Under the pieces are notes generated by a model, which saw only the letters and a program-made list of their open reading frames with translations, searched no databases and was not told the origin of the DNA. Shown here one piece after another: positions 46,370 through 55,658 of a DNA stretch of 64,000 nucleotides; position 1 is the first letter of the stretch, and every line of letters starts with the position of its first letter. The position numbers and the translations under genes were made by a program. The stretch comes from CBDCVY01 sp965223245 (GTDB lineage: Bacteria; Nitrospinota; Nitrospinia; Nitrospinales; Nitrospinaceae): positions 2,294,001 to 2,358,000 of the forward strand of contig CBDCVY010000013.1 in NCBI GenBank assembly GCA_965223245.1, in the 5' to 3' direction.

Positions 46370-47440
46370 TTTAAAGAGACCTTTGTATAACTAAACAGTA
46401 TTTGGCGGTACTGGAATTTATGAAAGGGTTACATAATATAAAGCCCCCAACTCCTGGTCCTCTCCGGGAGCTGCTTTATATTAAGTTCATCCATTCTTCA
46501 TTATGCAAAGGTCTCTTTTACCGGGCCACGCCCGGAGGGAACTCACTGGCCGTGAGGGACAGCGGGCCAGCGCCCGCAAGCAACTCACTGCCGTGAGGGG
46601 CAACTTTTATTTACGATGATCGGTGACGAATACCGAATCAATAGAATCTTTCAACAAGTTGAGTTGGTCTTCAGAAGAGAATATAAAAATTGGAAGTCGA
46701 TGATCGCCCTTTTTTTAAAGAGACCTTTGCATAACTCAGATTTTTGAACGAAACATAAAAAATATTAAAACGGAGATCCCTGTGCTCCCTCTTTTTAAAG
46801 AGGGCTGGGGTGATTGACAATCGGGGGTTTTGCGGCGCAGCCGCCGCAGGCAGAATTTTATTTACGATGACTGGCTAGCGCCAGGGGCAACTTGAATTTC
46901 CGATGAGTTGGTGTGAATGCCGAATTCACAGAAACTTTTACAAGTCCAGTTTGCCTTCAGAAGAGAATATAAAAATTGGAAGTCGATGATCGCCCTCTTT
47001 CCCAACCTGACGGTTGGAGGCAGCAGCAATATTCGAAAAGTTTCTGAAGATATTGTCATCTCAAAAATTTATTGAGAATAATTTTACCAGCAGGCGTTGG
47101 CCTGCCAACCTAACGGTTGGCCAGCGTGACGCTGGACCCAGAATGTATTTTCGATGACTGGCTAGCGCCAGGGGCAACTTGAATTTCCGATGAGTTGGTG
47201 TGAATGCCGAATTCACAGAAACTTTTACAAGTCCAGTTTGCCTTCAGAAGTAAATTAAAAAACGGAAGTCAATGATCGCCCTCTTTCCCAACCTGACGGT
47301 TGGAGGCAGCAGCAATATTCGAAAAGTTTCTGAAGATATTGTCATCTCAAAAATTTATTGAGAATAATTTTACCAGCAGGCGTTGGCCTGCGGGCCGGGG
47401 TGATTCACCTCCAGAGCTTTTTATATAAAGGGAAAGCACA
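46370..47440 (+). repeat. Large mosaic hairpin repeat block with 286-bp tandem unit, copy 9
   Basis: About one kilobase. 46520-46600 holds four hairpins in a row (CCGGGC-CAC-GCCCGG, CTCAC-TGGCC-GTGAG, GCGGGC-CAGC-GCCCGC, CTCAC-TGCC-GTGAG). 46862-47150 and 47148-47410 are near-identical tandem units (period 286), each with CTGGC-TAGC-GCCAG and CCAACC-TGAC-GGTTGG. At 47090-47140 three hairpins abut directly. Nothing from 46065 to here supports a gene. Confidence 0.9.
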
Positions 47441-47666
47441 TTGACCTCCTTTTAATAGTTTGAGTGCTTTATTTCAAAATACTACTTGTACAGAGGGTTG
47501 ACCAATGGGGTTTTTCATTGAAGGGAAAACAAAGTTGAGAAAATTTTTGAAAATTCCGTTTGAAAGCAAACCCATCGAATCTAAGTTCCGGGTGCAGCGT
47601 TGCGCTGCCATCGAAAAAGAAAAATTGGCAGCGGGACCTACCCCGTAAAAAATGATAAGATAAACT

Positions 47667-48800
47667 ATGATCTGGTTAGCAGCGATTTTAACATTCGGAC
47701 TTTTTTTAGCCTGGGCGAACGGCGCCAATGATAATTTCAAAGGGGTCGCCACCTTATATGGAAGTAAAACGGCGACCTATAAAACCGCGTTGATCTGGAC
47801 CACTGCCGCCACCCTCCTCGGTTCCTTAACCGCACTCTTTTTTGCACAAGAACTGATTATCGTGTTTAAAGGTAAAGGACTTGTGCCGGATGAGGTGATG
47901 GGGTTTAAGGAATTTCCTGTGGCGGTCGGGTTCGGAGCCGCGGTGACAGTCATGCTGGCCACACGATTAGGCCTTCCGGTTTCAACCACGCATGCGCTCA
48001 TCGGGGCGCTGGCAGGTGCAGGGTGGATGGCTTCTTCCAATGGCATCAACACCGACAAGTTATTAGAGAAATTTTTTCTGCCGCTCATCGGCGGTCCGTT
48101 CATTTCGTTTTTGTTGGTCCTGCTGCTGTATCCGATTTTTAAAAAATTACGAAAACACTTTGGCGCAGAACCCAGCACTTGTCTCTGCGTCGGCGAAAAA
48201 GTCGTCGCCACTCAACCGGGAACTCACGCGACAGTGGCCGAGTTTACCGACGCATCGCCCTTACCGGAAGTCACGTTATCTGACGAAGCTTACTGCCGCA
48301 CCTCATACTCCGGCAACGTGCTGGGAATTTCTTTAGGAAAATTGTTAGACGTGATGCATTACCTGAGCGCGGGTCTCGTTTCCTTCGCGCGAGGTTTGAA
48401 CGACACACCTAAAATCGCCGCACTGTTGTTACTCGGTTCGCGGTTTTCGCTGGAGCTATCTATCTTTGTGGTGGGAATTTTTATGGCAGTGGGCGGATGG
48501 ATTCATTCTAAAAACATTGCGGAAACCATGGGTAAAAAAGTTACGGAGATGAATCCCGGTCAGGCCTTCTGCGCCAACCTGGTGACCGGCATCATGGTGT
48601 TCGGTGCCTCGCGCATTGGTATTCCTGTTTCGACGACCCATGTTTCCTGCGGATCGATCTTTGGTATTGGTGCGGTAACGAAACAGGCGCGGTGGAAAAT
48701 GATCAGCCAAATCCTCGTCGCCTGGGTCACCACCCTCCCCCTCGGAATCCTCCTCGGCATCCTTTCCATGACCTTCCTCAACTCACCTTTTTTTCAATAA
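47667..48800 (+). CDS. pit: PiT-family inorganic phosphate transporter
   Basis: 377 residues, about ten TM helices in two inverted halves with a hydrophilic loop (about 165-205). Family signatures are present in both halves: G-A-N-D-N-F-K-G near residue 19 and G-L-N-D-T-P-K near 240, plus G-L-P-V-S-T-T-H and G-I-P-V-S-T-T-H. It takes up metal-phosphate with protons or sodium. No PhoU-like gene follows. A diverged copy of its last 31 codons is found 730 bp downstream. Confidence 0.93.
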   Translation: MIWLAAILTFGLFLAWANGANDNFKGVATLYGSKTATYKTALIWTTAATLLGSLTALFFAQELIIVFKGKGLVPDEVMGFKEFPVAVGFGAAVTVMLATRLGLPVSTTHALIGALAGAGWMASSNGINTDKLLEKFFLPLIGGPFISFLLVLLLYPIFKKLRKHFGAEPSTCLCVGEKVVATQPGTHATVAEFTDASPLPEVTLSDEAYCRTSYSGNVLGISLGKLLDVMHYLSAGLVSFARGLNDTPKIAALLLLGSRFSLELSIFVVGIFMAVGGWIHSKNIAETMGKKVTEMNPGQAFCANLVTGIMVFGASRIGIPVSTTHVSCGSIFGIGAVTKQARWKMISQILVAWVTTLPLGILLGILSMTFLNSPFFQ

Positions 48801-48949
48801 ATTTTGCATAAAACAATCAAAGATTTAACTCAATCCTAAGTCTATTTTTATTAATATTCTTTACTTAAATTTTTAATTTTTATAGGATTAATAAGAACCT
48901 TCATTTAGTGAAAGTTAGAGTTTTATTCGTATTTTTAGGATAATTGCTA

Positions 48950-49438
48950 GTGAAACTTATGAAAATAAAAAATAATGAATGGGATTTTAAAATTGGTGCT
49001 TATTCAAATGTATTTATAGATAAAATTAATGGGTTTGCATTCAAAGTTTTCACAAAAAGAAAAGATACGGACGAATTACATTCCATAAAAGTTTTTGAAA
49101 ATGAAATTAAGGCATTTAATTTAGCAAACAAAGACGAAATATTTAAAAGTTATATACCTAACTTTTATGGGAAAATTAAAATTCAAAAAATCATTGATGG
49201 AAAGGGAAATGACATATCTCAAGATTTCTATTTAGATTTAAATTATAAGATGGAATTTATTGATGGAGGCTTTGTAAAATGGAATTCAATAGGACCTTCA
49301 AATAAAAAGGAAATTACAGCCCATTTAAATAGACTTAAAATTTCACATTATTTAGATTCGTCAGTTATAGTAGACCATGAGGGTAATATCCAAAAGATTA
49401 TAGATTTTTCTATTAAGGAAATTGAACTGTTCTGGTAA
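48950..49438 (+). CDS. Minimal kinase-like ORF, very AT-rich
   Basis: 162 residues from a GTG at 48950 (AGGA nine bases upstream); ATG at 48959 is an alternative. It looks like a shrunken protein-kinase or phosphotransferase fold: G-A-Y-S-N-V-F strand, F-A-F-K-V-F (possible ATP-lysine), F-E-N-E-I-K-A-F helix, and near the end D-H-E-G-N-I-Q-K-I-I-D-F-S, like the metal-binding D-F-G. The catalytic H-R-D region is not recognisable. The insert containing it is bounded by the pit 3' end and its copy. Confidence 0.55.
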   Translation: MKLMKIKNNEWDFKIGAYSNVFIDKINGFAFKVFTKRKDTDELHSIKVFENEIKAFNLANKDEIFKSYIPNFYGKIKIQKIIDGKGNDISQDFYLDLNYKMEFIDGGFVKWNSIGPSNKKEITAHLNRLKISHYLDSSVIVDHEGNIQKIIDFSIKEIELFW

Positions 49439-49529
49439 CCACCAAAATACAATAATTTTTTAATAATCAAATAAATTTTTGATATCCAACACCAAAATTA
49501 AGGAACACCTACTTTAGAAAATTATTTTT

Positions 49530-49622
49530 CAAATCCTCGTGGCTTGGGTCACCACCCTGCCCCTGGGAATTATCCTCGGCATGCTCTCCATGATTTTCCT
49601 CAATTTTTCTTTTTTTCAATAA
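49530..49622 (+). pseudogene. Diverged copy of the pit 3' end
   Basis: 31 codons from Q-I-L-V-A-W-V-T-T-L-P-L-G to F-F-Q-stop align without gaps to the last 31 codons of pit (48708-48800). I count 14 differences in 93 bases, seven of them silent. It is either the displaced end of pit left by an integration event or the relic of a second pit gene. Confidence 0.88.
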
Positions 49623-49674
49623 TTCTTTTTTTGACAAAACATTTGAACTAGGTTGAAACCAAAAACTAAGAAAA

Positions 49675-50820
49675 CTAATTTAATTGGGCAAGCCAATTAA
49701 ATAAAGAATGCTTTGCTATTCCCAACAAAAGTTCGAAATTTGGAAGTAGCAAAAGCTCTGCTTTTTGCCCATTATAAATAACACACTCTTGGAAAAATCG
49801 AGTATGCCCCAACCCGACGTCCAAATGAGGTGGCTGCTTCCCAGAATGAATAAAAGCCGATCGGTGTTTATATGCAGAACCTAATATCTCATCAATTTCC
49901 TCTGTCTTAAGATCCTTTGGGTAATACTCGTGAACACTTTGTTGGGTAAGGTCTTCATAATGCTCCGGGAATCCAATATCATTAAAAAAATTCACATATT
50001 TCTGCCAAGGAGATTCAACATATTCTTCCCAATTGGACACAGGAGCAAATTCTTTCACAAAATGGACCCATCTCTCTTTTAAATATTGGTTTTTACTGTT
50101 TAATTCCTTTAGTTTATTTAATAACTTATTAAATTCGTCATCATTTTCTCTTTTTTGAAAATCTTTAAAATCCTCAAATGTTTCCATATCTTCTTTCTTT
50201 ATTGCTTGTTTCGCAATAGTTTCAATTGCTGCCACAATCATCATATACCCTAAGCCAAAATCCTCTCCCCTATTTATAATTGAAAGATGCGCCATTCTTA
50301 TATATTGCATACAAGAACGATAAATTTTATAGTCTACTTTAAATAGTTGATCAATTAATTCCTTTACCTCACAACACATTACTTCTAGACTCTTTTTTGC
50401 AATAATTGGAAACGTTGAACCTGGACCAGCAGATAAAACTGGGTGCAAAATTGCAAGTCGATTTTTTTGCTCATCTGATAATTCAAGTCTATAGCATAAT
50501 GTAGGTTCTTTTGGAGCCTTACAGGGTAATTTTGTTATAAAGGAGATAACGGATGACAATGCAATCCCAAATAGATGCGGATTACTAGTTTTAATCCAAG
50601 GAGGATTATCTACTTGACTAATAAAGGCAGAATAGACACCAGGTAATGTAACTGGAATGGAGGGTTTTATTTTACAAATACCGATATCCCATTCCATAGA
50701 AAGGCAAAAGGGTGTGAGTATATATGAACAATGCTTAATATCACTCTTACGACTAGAAAAATCTTTTTCCATTCGGAAGGCGCTGATACAATCATCAAAT
50801 TTTACTTGGCCAGTAGACAT
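49675..50820 (-). CDS. HEPN-like protein (R-x4-H motif)
   Basis: 381 residues. The C-terminal helical part contains Y-K-H-R320-S-A-F-I-H325-S-G-K, the R-x4-H motif of HEPN RNases, preceded by the matching helix G-L-G-Y-M-M-I-V-A-A-I-E-T-I-A-K. The N-terminal 180 residues are unassigned. HEPN proteins cut RNA in many anti-phage and toxin systems. It is the last of three minus-strand genes that look like a worn defence locus. Confidence 0.65.
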   Translation of the reverse strand: MSTGQVKFDDCISAFRMEKDFSSRKSDIKHCSYILTPFCLSMEWDIGICKIKPSIPVTLPGVYSAFISQVDNPPWIKTSNPHLFGIALSSVISFITKLPCKAPKEPTLCYRLELSDEQKNRLAILHPVLSAGPGSTFPIIAKKSLEVMCCEVKELIDQLFKVDYKIYRSCMQYIRMAHLSIINRGEDFGLGYMMIVAAIETIAKQAIKKEDMETFEDFKDFQKRENDDEFNKLLNKLKELNSKNQYLKERWVHFVKEFAPVSNWEEYVESPWQKYVNFFNDIGFPEHYEDLTQQSVHEYYPKDLKTEEIDEILGSAYKHRSAFIHSGKQPPHLDVGLGHTRFFQECVIYNGQKAELLLLPNFELLLGIAKHSLFNWLAQLN

Positions 50821-50930
50821 TTTTTTAATGTGGACTAATAAAGATTAACATTTCCAATAAATAATTATTGGATAATTAATCAGGAAACTATTTTTAGAGC
50901 GTATAAATCCTTTATTAAATTTATGGTCAT

Positions 50931-51221
50931 TTAATTATGTTTAATTAATTGAAAATTCTTACCAAAGATCCAAAAGATTGTCGGTGCTTTTTTCGTGGCT
51001 GAGAACGTATTAATGGGATAGTAGAAGTCGGACACTTTCACTTTCTTTTCCGTCTGCCAAATGGTTTTCACTTTTTCAACGTTGGCAATGTGGTCCACCA
51101 ACTCAGCGATTTTTATTTTACTTTTATGAATTTTGTACTTTTTCTTAATGCTAGATGTTAAGGGACCAGTGACCTCATCTATCAGACTCTTAACCCCCTC
51201 ATTAACCATTTCATCGCTCAT
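50931..51221 (-). pseudogene. N-terminal remnant of a NACHT/STAND-type protein
   Basis: 96 residues. The stretch K-V-K-T-I-W-Q-T-E-K-K-V-K-V-S-D-F-Y-Y-P resembles the linker just before the NACHT NTPase of AVAST-like proteins. No P-loop follows; the frame changes into unrelated residues and stops. It may instead be a complete small protein, so the call is tentative. Confidence 0.45.
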
Positions 51222-51262
51222 TTTTCACTTCCTTGGAATTACCAGGGCTTTTAAAATTCATC

Positions 51263-51790
51263 TTACTCTGTTTTCAAAGAAGCCGGATCCACTTTTGGCT
51301 TTTCCAATAGAAGGCCCTTTTGGTATTTTGAATATATGAAAAGAAACAATGTCATACTTGTATTTACCATTAGCCAAACCCAAAATCCATAGGTTTGGTT
51401 CTCAGTAGGCCACAATATAACAACGCAGGAAATCAGAACTAAAATCGTAAGCATATGAATCCCTATTGGAGCAAATTTATCTCTTGTATCAGGGAGTGAA
51501 ATCTCCCAGTTTGAATCAAGTGTTCCTACACAATTCTTTCGTATGAAAGCCCCAATTCTTTTAATCCCATAATCTTCGCCAAGAATCATCAGATCAAAAC
51601 ATATTGAAATGGCAGGAACAATGTATAGAATCAGTGTCAATTCATAGTCATCAGAAATCTTTGTGGCACCAATTGAAAACAAAGAACCAACAAATAGGAA
51701 TTTTTTAATATTAAAATCTGCACGTCGCTTTTGGCTTTCAAGTTTTTCTTCATGCATCCTAGTGATGAATTTTTCATAGTTTATTCTCAT
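51263..51790 (-). CDS. Four-helix membrane protein, possible effector
   Basis: 175 residues from the ATG at 51790 (AAGAGGATAT upstream). TM helices near 28-45, 55-75, 112-132 and 140-158, with G-E-D-Y-G-I-K-R-I-G between the second and third. Such proteins often sit beside NACHT or SMODS-type defence genes as membrane effectors; here it precedes the NACHT-like remnant by 41 bp. Family name unknown to me. Confidence 0.6.
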   Translation of the reverse strand: MRINYEKFITRMHEEKLESQKRRADFNIKKFLFVGSLFSIGATKISDDYELTLILYIVPAISICFDLMILGEDYGIKRIGAFIRKNCVGTLDSNWEISLPDTRDKFAPIGIHMLTILVLISCVVILWPTENQTYGFWVWLMVNTSMTLFLFIYSKYQKGLLLEKPKVDPASLKTE

Positions 51791-52249
51791 ATATCCTCTT
51801 ACCAAAGTACGATATTAACCGATTTTTATTTTGCTTTGAGTCTCGTCTCTCCACCGACTTTATCGCCCATCCGTCGACACTCCATTCATTAGGAAATCCT
51901 TAATGCTTCCAAACCTATCCCTTCCGATAAACCGAATCAAGGAAAATATTGGCTAAGGGAAGTGAACCGTCCAGTCTAAAAATGGGAACTTTGTTTAAAC
52001 AGGGTGCCACAGGCATTTTCCGGATTGGCCTGTAAAAAAAATAACGAGTTGGTTCTATTATATATAGGGCGTTTTCGCAGAGATTTCTATTTTACAATTT
52101 GCTCTGAAATGGTTTATGTTGTCCCCAGATTCAATATCTCATGAGGAGTCATTTATGCAACCCATTCCAGCCAGCAGAATGAGAATCAGTCTAAATAAAT
52201 GAGCCATGTCTTTCTCATTTATTTTACTAAAAAAATCCAATGGAAAAAG
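51791..52249. other. Gene-free stretch
   Basis: About 460 bp. I see no supported gene. The short run CGAGTTGGTTCTAT with a following TATATA tract (52048 on) also occurs at 19140, which may be a shared promoter-like element. Confidence 0.5.
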
Positions 52250-52423
52250 TTAATCTCTTTTCGATGCGGAATGGAAAACGTTATCCTTATAATTCTTTTG
52301 CAGTTCTTTTTTTTGCAGGTTTTCTTTTTTCGGGTAAACGCGAGTCATGGTCCAACGACTGGAGCATCCCACTCCCACACACACGATAAGAACAAGCGCC
52401 CCAACGCGACTGAACAATTTCAT
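52250..52423 (-). CDS. Small lipoprotein
   Basis: 57 residues from the ATG at 52423, which follows GGGAGGGAGATGG. Signal peptide with lipobox V-G-V-G-C at about residue 19, then a short charged tail. Function unknown. Confidence 0.65.
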   Translation of the reverse strand: MKLFSRVGALVLIVCVGVGCSSRWTMTRVYPKKENLQKKELQKNYKDNVFHSASKRD

Positions 52424-52624
52424 CCATCTCCCTCCCAGTAGATGTTTTCCTATGAATTTACTCCAATTATATCCCACTGTTGCAAGGGACCCGAACTGAA
52501 AAACACGATTAGTCAGGGGTCGGACTCAAAAATTGAACCAAGTTTGGGAGGAACCACAGTTTTTATCGCAGACAGGATTTTTTCAACCCTGCACTATATT
52601 AATGTTAAGAGTATTTTGTCTTTA

Positions 52625-53308
52625 TTAAGCCGAATTTGGTGGTGATGGATAAATAACAGCCCAATCGTAAGATGATGTCTCGTTCTTCTTTACAGAAAAC
52701 TTTTTATCTAAGTTATTTACCAATTGCGCAACATGCACATATGCCGGCCATTCTTCAATCTTAAATATCGAAACTCCTTTTGTCCTGGTAGCTAGTATCA
52801 CTTTATTGCACTCTTTTCCATACATTAGGACAGTGGGTAAAATATCAACAATCATATAACCATCTTTATTCGGGCCTATTAGCTTCTTGAACTTATAACA
52901 AGCCCGAGTCAGCCTAAATTCATCCGTACAGTCCCCATCTCCAAGATAAAAATCAGGCTTTTTTACCTGACATCCTTTCTTTGTATAAAAAGGGCAGCAC
53001 ACTTTTCTCAACTGCTCTTCTTGATCCTCGGTAATATTTATAATTTTAAGATCCATAAAGGAAGTATCGCAACTTTCAACCACCGGTTTTATTCGGTTCA
53101 AAAAGCCCTCATCCATTTCGTTAGAGGAAGTTCTAAAACAAAGGGAAGTAAAATTTTCTTTTTCTGACTTTACCTGCACTAAATAAACCCGATGAATTTC
53201 CTCTGCGTTCAAAAATAATTCCAGCAACGTCTGCTTGAGTTTGTTTTCCTCAAGCCCAACTCGCTCTTCAACAAAAATAATATTTTTAGGATCGCTGATG
53301 AATTTCAT
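52625..53308 (-). CDS. SseB-like domain protein
   Basis: 227 residues. The first 90 resemble the C-terminal domain of SseB/enhanced serine sensitivity proteins (E-E-x-x-L-K-Q-T-L-L-E-L-F-L-N-A-E-E-I-H-R-V-Y-L-V-Q-V). A cysteine-containing middle (C-C-P-F-Y, G-C-Q-V) and an alpha/beta end are unassigned. Its start overlaps the end of the upstream gene by 4 bp. Cytoplasmic; weak similarity only. Confidence 0.6.
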   Translation of the reverse strand: MKFISDPKNIIFVEERVGLEENKLKQTLLELFLNAEEIHRVYLVQVKSEKENFTSLCFRTSSNEMDEGFLNRIKPVVESCDTSFMDLKIINITEDQEEQLRKVCCPFYTKKGCQVKKPDFYLGDGDCTDEFRLTRACYKFKKLIGPNKDGYMIVDILPTVLMYGKECNKVILATRTKGVSIFKIEEWPAYVHVAQLVNNLDKKFSVKKNETSSYDWAVIYPSPPNSA

Positions 53309-53841
53309 TCCCGTGGATCCTTAAAAAGGATATTTGAATCCATTAATTTGGATCTCAAATATTTTAAGTCCACAATGGCCACAGACTCTTCTATCAGTTG
53401 GATCAGTTCTTCAAAATACTCTTTTTTAATTCGCCATCGTCTTCCTTTATATTCAAAGTTTCTCACTCTATCAATATAGAGAGTTTCCATTTCACCCTTG
53501 GCAAACCGGAAATTAATCTGCATAGAAAGACTATTGCGCGTCGTGGGTTTCGCGTACACATCCACGAATTGATTAATTGTGGCCGTTAATTTTTTGATCC
53601 ACCTCCAATTTGCCGTAATAAGATGATGTTGAGAAGATTGAGGCATCGTTGCTTTAGTAATAGGACTATAGTGTTCAATATTAGGAGTATAATAATAAAT
53701 TTCTACAGATTTAATTTTATCCCAGTGGAGGTATCTGTCACTGTTCACCGGGAGCACTCCCTGACTAAAACCGGAAGCAGGAAGAAAATCTAAACAAAAT
53801 ATTAAACACAGACAGATTTTTAGTTTATGCATATTTTTCAT
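53305..53841 (-). CDS. Exported protein of unknown function
   Basis: 178 residues from the ATG at 53841 (53832 is an alternative; both have poor ribosome sites). Signal peptide (K-I-C-L-C-L-I-F-C-L-D-F-L-P-A-S-G-F-S). The rest is mixed alpha/beta with W-R-W-I-K-K-L. Part of a run of minus-strand genes 52.6-54.2 kb, 8 bp after the upstream lipoprotein gene. Confidence 0.65.
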   Translation of the reverse strand: MKNMHKLKICLCLIFCLDFLPASGFSQGVLPVNSDRYLHWDKIKSVEIYYYTPNIEHYSPITKATMPQSSQHHLITANWRWIKKLTATINQFVDVYAKPTTRNSLSMQINFRFAKGEMETLYIDRVRNFEYKGRRWRIKKEYFEELIQLIEESVAIVDLKYLRSKLMDSNILFKDPRE

Positions 53842-53849
53842 GATTTTTT

Positions 53850-54215
53850 TTATTTCAGGTTCACCCAGCATTCTCGGTCAGTCGACCACCTTACGCCTTC
53901 GGGTTCAATGACCCAATCTCCATTTTCAGCTTTTTTCTTTTGAAGCATTTTCTCAACATCCGCTTTATTGAACTTATGAATTATTTCCCTGCTCGATAAA
54001 ACCTCGATTGTTTTGATAGAAGTTTTTTGCTTTCCCAGGGATTGGGATTGACACAAGTAGATGAGACCTGTCGTTTTGGTTCCATCCTCGTAATACACAT
54101 TCAATTCAATATTATGAGAATATTCATTTCTTAAATGAGGGCCATAGGAAAAACTGCATCCAAATATATTAAAAACTAAAACAAGGCATAAAATAAATTG
54201 GCACAGTTTATTCAT
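53850..54215 (-). CDS. Lipoprotein of unknown function
   Basis: 121 residues. Lipobox F-N-I-F-G-C near residue 20, a beta-rich central part (I-E-L-N-V-Y-Y-E-D-G-T-K) and a W-S-T-D-R-E-C-W end. Probably cotranscribed with the next two genes. Confidence 0.7.
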   Translation of the reverse strand: MNKLCQFILCLVLVFNIFGCSFSYGPHLRNEYSHNIELNVYYEDGTKTTGLIYLCQSQSLGKQKTSIKTIEVLSSREIIHKFNKADVEKMLQKKKAENGDWVIEPEGVRWSTDRECWVNLK

Positions 54216-54239
54216 TATTTCTATGATTGATGAAAAATT

Positions 54240-54440
54240 TTACTGTCCCTCACGGCGAGTGTGTGGCCAGTCGATAAAAGAGAACACCCACAGGAAGATC
54301 ACATTTACCAGTGGCACCAGGGTCAACAATCCCCACCAAATCGAAAAACCGGCTTTGCGCAATACGATGGTGGCGATGATCGACGGTGGCAACACAATTC
54401 CTAAAATCAAAAACGTTTCGGGTAATCCTAAAGGCATCAT
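54240..54440 (-). CDS. Two-helix membrane protein ending in a repeat hairpin
   Basis: 66 residues with two TM helices and the pattern G-F-S-I-W-W-G-L-L-T-L-V-P-L-V-N-V-I-F-L-W. The final codons (H-T-R-R-E-G-Q-stop) are encoded by the repeat hairpin CTCACGGCGAGTG, so the original C-terminus was replaced by an insertion. Resembles the gene at 55.2 kb in size and layout. Confidence 0.65.
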   Translation of the reverse strand: MMPLGLPETFLILGIVLPPSIIATIVLRKAGFSIWWGLLTLVPLVNVIFLWVFSFIDWPHTRREGQ

Positions 54441-54499
54441 TAATGATTCACTTTCTTCATAATGTTATTCCCTCAATTCCACGTCATTCACAAACAACA

Positions 54500-55170
54500 A
54501 AATAATAAAACGAAAACCAATGCGTTCCCCTTTTATGAAGGAGACCTTTGCGTTAGTCAGAAAACATAAAATCCCTGGAGGTAAAATCCCCCTAACCCCC
54601 TTCACAAAGGGGGAATACACGAGTTTCCACTTCCTTATTTTTTGTGTCTCATTCATTAATTTACTATTTTACAAAGGTCTCTTTAAAAAGAGGGCGATCA
54701 TCGACTTCCGTTTTTTAATTTACTTCTGAAGGCAAACTGGACTTGTAAAAGTTTCTGTGAATTCGGCATTCACACCAACTCATCGGAAATTCAAGTTGCC
54801 TCTGGCGCTAGCCAGTCATCGAAAATACATTCTGGGTCCAGCGTCACGCTGGCCAACCGTTAGGTTGGCAGGCCAACGCCTGCTGGTAAAATTATTCTCG
54901 GTAAATTTCTGAGATGACAAAATCATCAGAAACTTTTCGAATATTTTTCTTGCTTCCAACCGTTAGGTTGGGAAAGAGGGCGAACATTGGCTCCCGTTTT
55001 ATTATTTGTTTCTGACGGTAATTTCCGCTATAGAAAAGCATCTGTCGATTCTGCGTTCACCACCGATTATCGCAAATTAAATTCTGCCTGCGGCGGCTGC
55101 GCCGCAAACCCCTGATTGTCAATCACCCCAGCCCTCTTTAAAAAGAGGGAGCACAAGGTTCTCCATTTTT
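54500..55170 (-). repeat. Mosaic hairpin repeat block, copy 10
   Basis: Minus-oriented. Includes a CCCCCTAACCCCCTTCACAAAGGGGG inverted arrangement of the kind found in many genomes next to such repeats (54590-54612), CTGGC-GCTA-GCCAG, CCAGCG-TCA-CGCTGG joined directly to CCAACC-GTTA-GGTTGG and to GCAGGC-CAAC-GCCTGC, then a second CCAACC-GTTA-GGTTGG and GCGGCG-GCTG-CGCCGC. It separates two related membrane-protein genes. Confidence 0.85.
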
Positions 55171-55194
55171 AAATCTGAAGAATTTTATTCATGT

Positions 55195-55404
55195 CTATTT
55201 TTTTAGCGAAATCCTATTCTCTTTATCCGGCGAACCTTGCCACGGGAAGATGATTAAGATCAGTCCGCACACAATGATTCCGAAATACGGCACAACGGAA
55301 AACAGGCTCGTGGCCGGAGGCAAACCGACCCGCTTAAAAATCCGCCACATCGGATAGGCAAACGCAATCCCCGATAAAATCACCGCCACCAAATAATCTT
55401 CCAT
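55195..55404 (-). CDS. Two-helix membrane protein
   Basis: 69 residues; ATG at 55404 with CCGGAG upstream. Two TM helices (L-V-A-V-I-L-S-G-I-A-F and S-L-F-S-V-V-P-Y-F-G-I-I-V-C-G-L-I-L-I-I-F-P-W). Same general layout as the gene at 54.2 kb, possibly a diverged paralogue. Function unknown. Confidence 0.65.
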   Translation of the reverse strand: MEDYLVAVILSGIAFAYPMWRIFKRVGLPPATSLFSVVPYFGIIVCGLILIIFPWQGSPDKENRISLKK

Positions 55405-55658
55405 TTTGATTGACTCCGGAGAGTTTTCATAACCTGAAAAATTCCATTTTACCTCATTTTTTTAGAGTACAGGCATGAAACTTTTCGTTGAAAATAATTG
55501 CTTTTTGCCCAACTAAGTCTGAAGTCGAAATCAATTACCCTAAATTATGGTATTTTTCTTCCCCTTTCTCCAACCCACCCTTTATACTGAACAATAGTTC
55601 CGAACCGAAAAATTTCACAAACTTTAAGTATTTAAATTCACGCTGGCTTTTAAACTGA

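Noticed and set aside
54465..54729. Two short frames across the CCCCTTCA...AAGGGGG repeat
   Set aside because: Typical spurious translations of this widespread inverted repeat; no gene evidence.
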